A stretch of DNA of 64,000 nucleotides. Origin: Bradyrhizobium diazoefficiens. GTDB lineage: Bacteria; Pseudomonadota; Alphaproteobacteria; Rhizobiales; Xanthobacteraceae. The translations under genes and the position numbers were made by a program. Shown here piece by piece: positions 25,682-33,451 of this stretch. Location of the stretch: NCBI RefSeq assembly GCF_018131015.1, contig NZ_JAFCJJ010000026.1:1-64000 (forward strand), read 5' to 3'. How positions within the stretch are numbered: position 1 is the stretch's first letter; each line of letters starts with the position of its first letter. The notes under the pieces are model-generated. The model did not search any database and was not told the DNA's origin. It was given only the letters and a program-made list of their open reading frames with translations.

Positions 25682-26128
25682 ATGAGGGAACTTGCGGGCA
25701 TCGTGGCCCTGTTCGCCGGGCTTTGGCCGGCCGCGGCGGACGCCGGCTTTCGCACCCCGGAATCGCTCGTGCGGAACGTCTATGCCTATTATGGCCGGGG
25801 TGCGCCCGAACTGTCCAAGGGCCTGCCGCGAGATGCGGCGACCGCCCGCCAGTTCTTCGATCCGTCCTTGCGCAAGGCGTGGTCCGCGCCACGGACCGAG
25901 CCCTATGATTTCCTGGTGCAGAGCCCGAACTGGAAGCTCGGCCCGGTCGCGATCGCCATCCTGCGCAAGCAATACGATCAGACCTATGTCGCGGCGAATT
26001 TCGACAATCACGGCCGGCCGGTCACGCTGAACTTCATCCCGGTCAAGGGTCCCGAGGGCTGGGTGATCACGGACATCGAAAGCCCGCATGACTCCTTGCG
26101 GATGTTTCTCGAGCAGTTCCGGAATTGA
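25682..26128 (+). CDS. Secreted protein of unknown function (NTF2-like size)
   Basis: A 148-residue protein with a signal peptide (about 1-20, ending AADA). The mature part FRTPESLVRNVYAYYGRGAPELSKG...FFDPSLRKAWSAP...LNFIPVKGPEGWVITDIESP resembles small periplasmic proteins with an NTF2-like or DUF3828-like fold, a weak resemblance judged from pattern alone. It is divergent from atp12 and converges with the large ATPase gene, 14 bp away. Confidence 0.7.
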   Translation: MRELAGIVALFAGLWPAAADAGFRTPESLVRNVYAYYGRGAPELSKGLPRDAATARQFFDPSLRKAWSAPRTEPYDFLVQSPNWKLGPVAIAILRKQYDQTYVAANFDNHGRPVTLNFIPVKGPEGWVITDIESPHDSLRMFLEQFRN

Positions 26129-26142
26129 GGGGCGCCGCGCGC

Positions 26143-29100
26143 TTACGCCGCGAATTTGCCCAATCGCTGCAGGACGCGCTCCGCCAGCCGTATGCGATCC
26201 TGCCCCTCCAGCAGGAACGCCTTCGACCCGTCCGGACGAGGCCGATCTCCGAGCTCATCCATCACCGCCTGCACGACCCTTGCCGCGTCGTCGCCTCTGA
26301 GGTCGGAATTTGCGGCTGCATAGAGCGCGCGGTTCTGTTCGAAGGCGCTGCGCGATCCGCGGATGCCCTCCTCGAGCACGTCGGCAAGAACGAGTTGCGG
26401 CTGGCCGATCATGAGCCCAAGTGCGAATAGCCGGCTGCCCGCCTCGCCCCGCTCCCAGGCACGCCGCACCTCGGCCGGCGTCCACGGCCGTCTCTTGGCA
26501 AGTTCGATCGGCGCCAGCATCAAGCTCGTCATGAGCCGGGTACGCGCCTTTCCCCGCCGCATGTTCGCGCGCAGGGAGGCATATTCGTCGACGAACAGCT
26601 CAAGCTGCCAGGCCGCATCGACGTCCCACACGCGCTGATCCAGCGCCGCAGCCTGCGCGCCGCGACCGGCCTTGTGGAATATCAGCGTGCCGACCGGCAG
26701 CAGCCGCTCGACCTCGCCACGGCCTGCCCGGCAGGCGAAGATCAGCGCGCTCATCCACGCTTCGAGCGCGCCGTCCATGGTGGGATGACGTGCCGCTACG
26801 GCGCCGAGCGCGCGCGCCTTGAAAATCGGGATACTGATCTTGTCTGCCAGCGCGGATGCCTTGGCGAGATGGTCACTCTGGACGGCGCTCTCGACCTCGT
26901 ACAACAGCGATTGTTCCGCAACCGGCGTGCGGCTCGTCGTCATGGCCCGCCGCGCCGTCTTATGGCCGAGATTGTTCCGTATGCCCGTGGGCTCGCTGCT
27001 GGCATCAGTGCGCGGATCCATCACCGGGCTAAGCCGGTCGCTGTTGGCCATCGCCGTTTCCGCCGCCGCGATCGCCTTGTCATGGGCACCGAGCGTCCAC
27101 AAAGCCCGGACCAGACGCGCCCTGGTGCGCTGGTCGCTTTCCGACAAGGTCGAGAGCATTTTCTCGACCCTGTCGGAAAGCCCATCGACCACGACCCGAT
27201 CGCCGTCATCGGCAACAATTCCGGTAACGCGCACGATCGCCTTGCTCTGTTCGACCGGATCGTACACACGGTCAAGTGTCGTCATCATCTCCGTGTGCCG
27301 GCCGGACAGGGCAAGTGCCCATGCAAGCCGTTTGATGCTGTCCGGTTCGCCACCGGCCGCAACTCCTCCTAGAGACTCGAGCAGTCGCGTCAGTTCGGCC
27401 GTCAGCCCGGCATCTGCAAGCGCCAATGCCAGATTGCCGATCCGGACCGGGCCCGGCTGCCCCGGCACGAATTCGGCAGCTTTCGCTTTGAGAAAGTCGA
27501 TGCAACCGGAAACGGAAGCCGCCTGAAGGACCTGGTTGCGGAACCAGCCAGAACCCTCGATATGCCTGGCCAGATCGGCGCGCACCTTGGCGAGCCCGCC
27601 CTCCCAGTTCACTTCGCGCGCGGCCATTGCGGCCCAGAACAGCCCGTTCGCGCTGTCCCACTCGTCGTTCGCGATCACGGCGAGCATCGCCTCCTCCGCG
27701 CACGCGCGCGCATGCTCCGTCAGGCCGGCCGCCATGGCAGCTTCCGCCACCCAGCACCAGGCCATCGGCAGATGATCGACATGCATCGATTGCAGCGCCC
27801 GCTCGACCTCCTCGGCGCAGCGGCGGGCCGCCTCGAGATTGCGGTTCAACCCGTTGATCTTTGCAAGGCCGCGATAGGCCAGCATGCGGTCGGCAACGAT
27901 CGTCACATTCGCCGCCAGCGCTTCCGCGCGGCGATGCTGACCGCTGAGCGCGAGCACCTCGATGACCGGCGGCAGCGCCTGAACCATGCCCCGGCTGTAT
28001 TGATGGCACAGCGGAACGAGATCGCCCAGTCGACCATGCTGGGCAAACAGTGCCGCGCCCGCGTTCACATCGTGGATCGGCGCCAGCGAGTCCCCGGTAT
28101 CCATGCGGCGCTGACGAGCCCAGACGGGGTCAAGCAAGATCGCACTAAGCTCATCGAGCATGAAGGCCCGGCTCAGAAACGCGGGCAGATAGCTGCGGAC
28201 GTAGCGCGGGACCTCCTGCCACGGCCGGTCGGCTCTGATCTCCATGAGGGCCTTTGCCGTGGCGGCCGGTCCGGCGACCGGCGCGGGAGTGGTCGCCCGC
28301 AGATTCTCGGCGAGCGCTTCGTGAAACAGGCGATAGACCGGTTCACCGGCATCGCTGGACTCGACGACGAGGTCGCCGGCGCCGTCGAGCACCGACTTGA
28401 TGGCCTGATCGTCGATATCCGCTCTCGGCGCGAGGGCGAGCGCGGACGCAAGCTTCGGCCAGATCGTGCCCCATGGCAGACCCGGCCCGAGCGCCCACGC
28501 AAGGGGACGAAGCACATCACGGATACGCTCGGGATCGGGCAGCCGGTCGAGATAGGCGCTCAACGCCTCACCGACTTCGGCAGGCAGATCATAGACGCCG
28601 TCAGCCCTCGGCTGCGCGGTTCGCGCGGCAATGGAGGCAACCAGAAACGAGTCGCGCGCTTTCGCGACGATCGCATTCGCGAGCTCGTCGATCAGCTGGT
28701 CCGCAGTCTTGTCCAGGACCGCCCTGCCCGGGTCCAGCTCACGCGCCCTCAGCCGCGCTTTGACATAACCGAGCATGTCGGCCTTGCGCGTCGGAGCAAG
28801 ATCGAGATCCAGCAATTCGCGGTTTGGCACGGCGAGCGCATCGACCAGGTCCCCTCCCTCGCCGCCGACCGCATGACGGCGGGTTGCGACCATGAGGCGC
28901 ATCCGCGAACTCTGCACGAGCGGCACGAGGATCTCGCGCGCAATCGGCTCGGCCTCACCCGGGGCCGCTTCGTCGAGCGCATCGACGGCGACGGTCCTGC
29001 CCATGGACTGCGCCTTCGCCAGATTGATCAGGGCTTCGGCGGTGACTGCCGTTCCGTCCATGATGCGAGCGAACTCGCGGATAATCTGGCGACGCGTCTT

Positions 29101-29289
29101 GCCGTGGCACCAGATCGCGCCATCGAGCACGTTGGGCGGCGGAACGGTTGCCGGCGGGAGTTTTGCGATCTCGGCGTCCGGCAAGAGATTCGGCTGCGAG
29201 AGCACCGCGATGCGGCTCAAGAGCGCGGACTTTCCCGAACCGGGCGAACCGGTAATCACGAACATGGGGCTGGCGAAGTGTTCGTCCAT
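26143..29289 (-). CDS. STAND/NACHT-like P-loop ATPase with helical-repeat tail (putative sensor of a conflict system)
   Basis: A 1,048-residue protein. Residues 10-21 (FVITGSPGSGKS) are a Walker A P-loop; 99-108 (TVAVDALDEA) a Walker B-like strand with the DE pair; RLMVATRRH (131-139) a sensor-like strand. About residue 335 has YRLFHEALAENL, a winged-helix motif typical of NACHT/STAND ATPases. From about 400 to 1,040 the sequence is all helical with Ala-rich TPR/HEAT-like repeats, probably for sensing or self-assembly. The ATG at 29289 has no clear ribosome site. The frame joins the caspase frame with only TGA and three codons between, so it may be the C-terminal part of one protein. Function is inferred. 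Confidence 0.8.
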   Translation of the reverse strand: MDEHFASPMFVITGSPGSGKSALLSRIAVLSQPNLLPDAEIAKLPPATVPPPNVLDGAIWCHGKTRRQIIREFARIMDGTAVTAEALINLAKAQSMGRTVAVDALDEAAPGEAEPIAREILVPLVQSSRMRLMVATRRHAVGGEGGDLVDALAVPNRELLDLDLAPTRKADMLGYVKARLRARELDPGRAVLDKTADQLIDELANAIVAKARDSFLVASIAARTAQPRADGVYDLPAEVGEALSAYLDRLPDPERIRDVLRPLAWALGPGLPWGTIWPKLASALALAPRADIDDQAIKSVLDGAGDLVVESSDAGEPVYRLFHEALAENLRATTPAPVAGPAATAKALMEIRADRPWQEVPRYVRSYLPAFLSRAFMLDELSAILLDPVWARQRRMDTGDSLAPIHDVNAGAALFAQHGRLGDLVPLCHQYSRGMVQALPPVIEVLALSGQHRRAEALAANVTIVADRMLAYRGLAKINGLNRNLEAARRCAEEVERALQSMHVDHLPMAWCWVAEAAMAAGLTEHARACAEEAMLAVIANDEWDSANGLFWAAMAAREVNWEGGLAKVRADLARHIEGSGWFRNQVLQAASVSGCIDFLKAKAAEFVPGQPGPVRIGNLALALADAGLTAELTRLLESLGGVAAGGEPDSIKRLAWALALSGRHTEMMTTLDRVYDPVEQSKAIVRVTGIVADDGDRVVVDGLSDRVEKMLSTLSESDQRTRARLVRALWTLGAHDKAIAAAETAMANSDRLSPVMDPRTDASSEPTGIRNNLGHKTARRAMTTSRTPVAEQSLLYEVESAVQSDHLAKASALADKISIPIFKARALGAVAARHPTMDGALEAWMSALIFACRAGRGEVERLLPVGTLIFHKAGRGAQAAALDQRVWDVDAAWQLELFVDEYASLRANMRRGKARTRLMTSLMLAPIELAKRRPWTPAEVRRAWERGEAGSRLFALGLMIGQPQLVLADVLEEGIRGSRSAFEQNRALYAAANSDLRGDDAARVVQAVMDELGDRPRPDGSKAFLLEGQDRIRLAERVLQRLGKFAA

Positions 29290-29298
29290 GACCGCGGC

Positions 29299-30237
29299 TC
29301 ATCGACGCCTGTTCAGCCAGGCACACGCTTGCATCAATTCGTCCGTCCTGCCGGTGAAGAAGGAGCCGCTCTCGCTACGCGACACGCCGCGCGAGGCGGG
29401 ATCGAAATGCACGGCGAACTCCTCGTCTTCGAACAGCCCGACGCAGCGCCGCCGTCCGACGTTCGGATTCGGGATCAGTTGAATCAACCCGTTCGACCAT
29501 TGCGACGACACGACCCTCTGGGCCTTGCCGCGCAGCTCCTCGTTGAGGCCCTGGACGAGCTGATCCACGTTGATCCAGGGGTTCACCGAGCCGGTCCATA
29601 CCTCGTTCGTCACGGTGCGAAGAAACGCCTCGACAAAACAACCGTCGCGGGCGGGCGCGAGACCATAGGTGCTGGCGATGATCGCTTGCGAGAATTGCCG
29701 GTACGGATCCCGGGAGTTCTCGTCGTCGATCGCAGCCTGTGTCGCATTGCTGATGTCCCTGGCGATGGTCCCGGCGACGCATGCGTCGACGAGGACGAGA
29801 ACGTTGTGCGGTTTGCTGGACCCCAGCATGGTCCCAAGCTCTTCCGCCCGGACGGCGCGCCCGGCAATCCTCAATTTCGGGGTATCCCGGCCGAACAGAT
29901 ACGAGGCTCCCCCCACTTTCTCGCCATGACACGCGATGTAAATGACGACGACATCGTGAGGTTCGCGCTCACTGAGAAACTCGTTCAACCTCGTCGAGAT
30001 CTCAGCCCAGGTGGGATTGCACGCCAGCTCCTGCAGGCCGGCCTCGTGGCTCACCCGGCAGTCGCGGACGAACCAGCCGGACATGCGCGCCACGTCTTCC
30101 AGCGCCTTGTTGAGGTTGAGCTCCGGATCATCATACTCGCCGACGCCGATGCCGATGAACCACCGCTGCCCGGCGGCCGCGACAGCATCTGCCGCTTCGG
30201 CCTTTTCACCGATGAGCACCTGTTCAGGCAAGCCCAT
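29299..30237 (-). CDS. Caspase-fold cysteine protease (C14-like), effector part
   Basis: A 312-residue protein with the caspase/metacaspase p20 core: RWFIGIGVGEYDDPELNLNKALEDVARMSGWFV, the catalytic His in VVVIYIACHGEK (His104) and Cys in VLVLVDACVAG (Cys153). The end, SGSFFTGRTDELMQACAWLNRRR, is the linker that in related proteins leads directly into a NACHT-type P-loop. It stops at TGA (29299-29301), and the following codons stay in frame with the ATPase. The ATG at 30237 is preferred (GAGG 9 nt upstream); a GTG at 30252 is possible. It overlaps the hydrolase gene by 14 nt, implying coupled translation. Confidence 0.85.
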   Translation of the reverse strand: MGLPEQVLIGEKAEAADAVAAAGQRWFIGIGVGEYDDPELNLNKALEDVARMSGWFVRDCRVSHEAGLQELACNPTWAEISTRLNEFLSEREPHDVVVIYIACHGEKVGGASYLFGRDTPKLRIAGRAVRAEELGTMLGSSKPHNVLVLVDACVAGTIARDISNATQAAIDDENSRDPYRQFSQAIIASTYGLAPARDGCFVEAFLRTVTNEVWTGSVNPWINVDQLVQGLNEELRGKAQRVVSSQWSNGLIQLIPNPNVGRRRCVGLFEDEEFAVHFDPASRGVSRSESGSFFTGRTDELMQACAWLNRRR

Positions 30238-31078
30238 GCAAGATTGCCTCACCTGTTTCGCGGGCGGTCAAGTACGGCCTCACGTCATGCGCGGTCGCGC
30301 CGTTGTGAATTCTCAAATCCACCAGCTCGGCGCCGAACAGCGGGCCGAGCTTCTTGGTCAGTGCTACGACATCACCATCGTCCGAAATATTCACCCACCG
30401 CTTGAGACCGGGCGGCCACTTTCCCTTTGCGTCCACGGGCGCAGGTTGCAGCCGGTCGAAGATGAGATTCGGTATCCCGAGCGGCGAACCGAGCGTGATC
30501 AGCGTCGCGACGTTTTTCCAGCGCTCGCTTCCTCCGTAAGCATGAAGAGCCTCATAGGTGACGACCGTTCCGAGCGAGTGCGCGACCAGAACGCGCGTAT
30601 CCGGAGTGACGAGGGAATCGATGGATTGCCGTGCCCGCATCCTGACGTCCGGCTCCATCAGGTAACGCATGACCTGCTTGAGGTCGCCGATCATGACGTG
30701 ATCGGCCAGCCCGGCAAAAAAGCGCGTCTGGGCAAGCTGCCGCAGCAGCGCCTGAACCGCCCTCGGGGTTGCCGCACGCAGATCACCCTGCGCGACGCGA
30801 TCCGGTTCGACCCGTGCAGCCTCACCGAAGAGCGCGGCAAGCAGATCGGCCTCGTCTTTCGTGACATCGGTCGGATGAAAATGCGGCGCGGCGGCCGACC
30901 TTACCTCCCCCTCGGGACGAAAGAGGCAACCGTAAAAGGCACAAGCGAACGAGCCGTCAGCTATTGCGCCGCCTGCGAACGCGACCCCATCGCGAAGCGC
31001 CGGCTCCCACTCCGCCCTCAGGCTCTGAGGCCCCTTGTTCTGCTGGGCAATCCCATGAATTCCGATGACCACCGCCAT
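30224..31078 (-). CDS. Alpha/beta hydrolase (lipase-like), first gene of the caspase-ATPase operon
   Basis: A 284-residue cytosolic protein without a signal peptide. It opens with MAVVIGIHGIAQQNKGP (GxHGxxQ oxyanion loop). The nucleophile elbow is VLVAHSLGTVV with Ser168, the acid lies in ISDDGDVVAL (Asp236 or a neighbour) and His264 in GATAHDVRPYL completes the triad. It resembles lipase/PGAP1-like hydrolases and may act on lipid or ester. The start at 31078 has GGGAA 6 nt upstream; a 44-residue N-terminal extension in the same frame lacks fold character. Together with the caspase and ATPase it probably forms one conflict-system operon (inference). Confidence 0.83.
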   Translation of the reverse strand: MAVVIGIHGIAQQNKGPQSLRAEWEPALRDGVAFAGGAIADGSFACAFYGCLFRPEGEVRSAAAPHFHPTDVTKDEADLLAALFGEAARVEPDRVAQGDLRAATPRAVQALLRQLAQTRFFAGLADHVMIGDLKQVMRYLMEPDVRMRARQSIDSLVTPDTRVLVAHSLGTVVTYEALHAYGGSERWKNVATLITLGSPLGIPNLIFDRLQPAPVDAKGKWPPGLKRWVNISDDGDVVALTKKLGPLFGAELVDLRIHNGATAHDVRPYLTARETGEAILHGLA

Positions 31079-31424
31079 ATGCGATTCCCATCGACGTAAA
31101 AACCGGTCGGGGACTTTCGGGACCCTCCCGGGCCAACTCCAATTGCGTCGGCTGCCGCCTCGTGCGGCCAGACCCGCGATCGCAAGCAAATAATTTCGTA
31201 TCTCGGGCAATGGTCAACTACACCGCGATTTTCCTCCGGCGTCAACCTTTGTGCGCACAATATGGCCCTATAGCCTCGGGGCGAGGCTCACCGCCCCGTT
31301 ACCGGTGCGTTTCGTTGCATCTTCCCGTCGGTACAACCGCGTGGGTAGGCGACCGGGCGCGGGCGTCTCCGCCTGCGACACGGCCCGATGCGGGTCGCTT
31401 CTGCGGCCCCCCGCTCAAATCCAG
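31079..31424. other. 346-bp intergenic region upstream of the hydrolase-caspase-ATPase operon
   Basis: No convincing gene was found here. It holds a candidate sigma70-type promoter and a 12-bp palindrome (described separately) and locally AT-richer stretches (31189-31230). It separates the operon from the convergently reading end of the rluC-like gene's neighbour region, both on the minus strand. Confidence 0.6.
31217..31260 (-). promoter_or_regulatory. Candidate promoter and palindrome for the hydrolase-caspase-ATPase operon
   Basis: On the minus strand TTGACG (31240-31245) and TGTAGT (31217-31222) are separated by 17 bp, a fair -35/-10 pair. A perfect 12-bp palindrome TTGTGCGCACAA (31249-31260) lies directly upstream of the -35 and could bind a dimeric regulator. 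The start codon is about 140 nt downstream. A second weaker -35-like TTGACC lies at 31212-31217. Confidence 0.4.
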
Positions 31425-32639
31425 CTATTCCTCAGGTGCATTCTCGATCGGGTCAAACCGGCTTGCGTCCAGCCCGAGCAGATTCCACGACTGCTGCATG
31501 TGCGGCGGCAGCGGCGCGGTGGCGTCGATCACGCCGCCGCGCGGATGCGGGATGACGATGCGGCGCGCCAGGAGATGCAGCCGGTTTTGCAGGCCGCCCG
31601 GCAGCTCCCAGTTCTCGATGTTGAAATATTTGGGATCGCCGATGATGGGATGGCCGATATGGGCCATGTGGGCACGGAGCTGGTGGGTGCGGCCCGTCAC
31701 CGGCTTCAGCGACACCCAGGTCAGCTTGTTGCCGGCGGTCTCCACCACCGCGTAATAGGTCACCGCGTGGCTCGCGCCCTCGTCGCCATGCTGGGCGATG
31801 CGCATGATGGTGTCGTCCTCGCTCTCCTCCTTGGCAAGGAAAGTCGAGATGCGGCCCTGCTTCGGCTTCGGCAGGCCGGGCACCAGCGCCCAGTAGACCT
31901 TGCGCGCCGAGCGCGACCGGAACGCGCCGGTCAGATGCGAGGCGGCAAAGCGCGTCTTGGCGATCAACAGACAGCCGGACGTTTCCCGGTCAATGCGGTG
32001 CACAAGCCGCGGCTTCTGGCCCTTGGCATCGCGCATCACCTCCAGCATCTGGTCGATGTGGCGCGTCATGCCCGAGCCGCCCTGCACGGCAAGGCCTGCG
32101 GGCTTGTTCAGGACGAGCACGTCGTCGTCCTCCCAGATCGTCATCTCCTTGAGCGCCTTCAGCGTCTTCTGCGCGGCCTCCGAGAGCTCACCGACAACCT
32201 TCGGTGCGTCGAGCTTCAGCGGCGGGATGCGGACGCTCTGGCCCTCCTCCAGCCGGTCCTTGCTGTCGACGCGCTTGCCGTCGACGCGCAGCTCGCCTTT
32301 GCGCACGACGCGCTGGATGTGGGAGAACGACAGCCCGGGAAAGCGCGCTTCGAGGAAACGATCGACGCGCATGTTGTTCTCGTCGGCCGTCACGGTGACA
32401 GTCTGCACCTTGGTCGGCAGCAGCGCCTCGACCGGCTTTTCGGGCGCGGCCTTTTCCGGCGCAATCTTGGGCGGACGCCGCTCGGCGCGCTCGCCCGCAA
32501 ACCGCGGCGGCTTGCTACCCGGCTTGCCGCCGGGACGCGACCCGGCCTTCTTCGTGCTGCGCGCCTTGAACGGGCGGGACTCTCCGCGCTCGTCGCGCGA
32601 GCGGGGCTTTGAATCGGTTCTCTTGATGCGGCGGCTCAT
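31425..32639 (-). CDS. RluC/RluD-family 23S rRNA pseudouridine synthase
   Basis: A 404-residue protein. Residues 1-75 are a Lys/Arg/Pro-rich low-complexity extension; about 88-138 an S4 RNA-binding domain; then the synthase core with HRIDRETSG (214-222, catalytic Asp217) and GRTHQLRAHMAHIGHPIIGDPKY. It isomerises specific uridines in large-subunit rRNA. The core is of RluC type; whether its sites are those of RluC or RluD cannot be told. The basic N-terminal extension is longer than in enterobacterial RluC. It lies upstream of the caspase operon on the same strand. Confidence 0.92.
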   Translation of the reverse strand: MSRRIKRTDSKPRSRDERGESRPFKARSTKKAGSRPGGKPGSKPPRFAGERAERRPPKIAPEKAAPEKPVEALLPTKVQTVTVTADENNMRVDRFLEARFPGLSFSHIQRVVRKGELRVDGKRVDSKDRLEEGQSVRIPPLKLDAPKVVGELSEAAQKTLKALKEMTIWEDDDVLVLNKPAGLAVQGGSGMTRHIDQMLEVMRDAKGQKPRLVHRIDRETSGCLLIAKTRFAASHLTGAFRSRSARKVYWALVPGLPKPKQGRISTFLAKEESEDDTIMRIAQHGDEGASHAVTYYAVVETAGNKLTWVSLKPVTGRTHQLRAHMAHIGHPIIGDPKYFNIENWELPGGLQNRLHLLARRIVIPHPRGGVIDATAPLPPHMQQSWNLLGLDASRFDPIENAPEE

Positions 32640-32764
32640 GCCTGCCTGCCTAGCCTAAAAGGGGACTTCCGTCACGGTAAAATCAGTGCAGATCGCATCC
32701 GGCGGCGGCTATGCTGACTATCAACCGATCATTGAAACCGCCCAGCCGGCGCCGGAGGTAAATA

Positions 32765-33418
32765 GTGGGATTCAACATGTCCTGGATCTTCGTCGACGGG
32801 ATCACCGAGAAGGCGCTCTACGAAGCTCTCGATCTGACGCCGACGACCGAGGAGACACCCGACCATCATGATCTAGGAACCAGCCTCGTGCCGCTTGCAG
32901 GTGCCGCACTCAAGTCGGGATGGTGCGCCGTGTTCGCAAAGTATGCGCTGGTCATGGACGCCACCGTGGGCAAAAGTCCGATACGGCTGACAAGGCTTCC
33001 CCCAAGGTCTCGATGCGTGACATGTGTCGTCCTGGAGCATGCGATGGTCTCGTACTCAAGCCTTTGGCAGGATGGTCATCTGGCTTGGGAAATTCGCCAT
33101 GACCCCAGCCAGGACATTCTCCATCTGGAGACACGCGGTAACTTGCCCCCGGCGTTTGCTCACCTTCGCGATACCGCAATGGAGAAACAGCGCGCCGAAG
33201 CGGTACGCCGAAGGTCCAGCAACTGGGGCGTGGATCATATCTTCGATGTGCCGATCGATATGGCGACCTCGATCACGAGGTACCGGCACGATCGCAAGGT
33301 TGAAGATGATTTCTTCAATACGCTGTGGACCTTGGAGGCGGCGCGAGGGAATGTCCTCACGAAGCTCAACCAGCCGCCCGGATGGTGGCAGACGGTCGGA
33401 TCCATCAGCTACGAATAG
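32765..33418 (+). CDS. Uncharacterised 217-residue protein, GTG start
   Basis: A soluble protein beginning MGFNMSWIFVDGITEKALYEALDLTPT and ending WWQTVGSISYE. The start is the GTG at 32765, because GGAGG lies 6 nt before it while the next ATG (32777) is too far away. It looks like a cytosolic alpha/beta protein with no signal peptide or membrane helix. I do not recognise a family. It sits between rluC and rarA on the opposite strand, so it may be an insertion in an otherwise conserved block. Confidence 0.65.
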   Translation: MGFNMSWIFVDGITEKALYEALDLTPTTEETPDHHDLGTSLVPLAGAALKSGWCAVFAKYALVMDATVGKSPIRLTRLPPRSRCVTCVVLEHAMVSYSSLWQDGHLAWEIRHDPSQDILHLETRGNLPPAFAHLRDTAMEKQRAEAVRRRSSNWGVDHIFDVPIDMATSITRYRHDRKVEDDFFNTLWTLEAARGNVLTKLNQPPGWWQTVGSISYE

Positions 33419-33451
33419 CGACGCAAGCACACTGTCGCGGGCAATCGCGGG

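Noticed and set aside
29299..29301. Frameshift as the reason the caspase and ATPase frames are separate
   Set aside because: Both frames are the same register; the only interruption is one TGA codon, so no base insertion or loss is needed.
27562..30405. 947-codon plus-strand frame across the caspase-ATPase region
   Set aside because: Low-complexity composition typical of antisense shadows; the minus-strand genes carry catalytic motifs.
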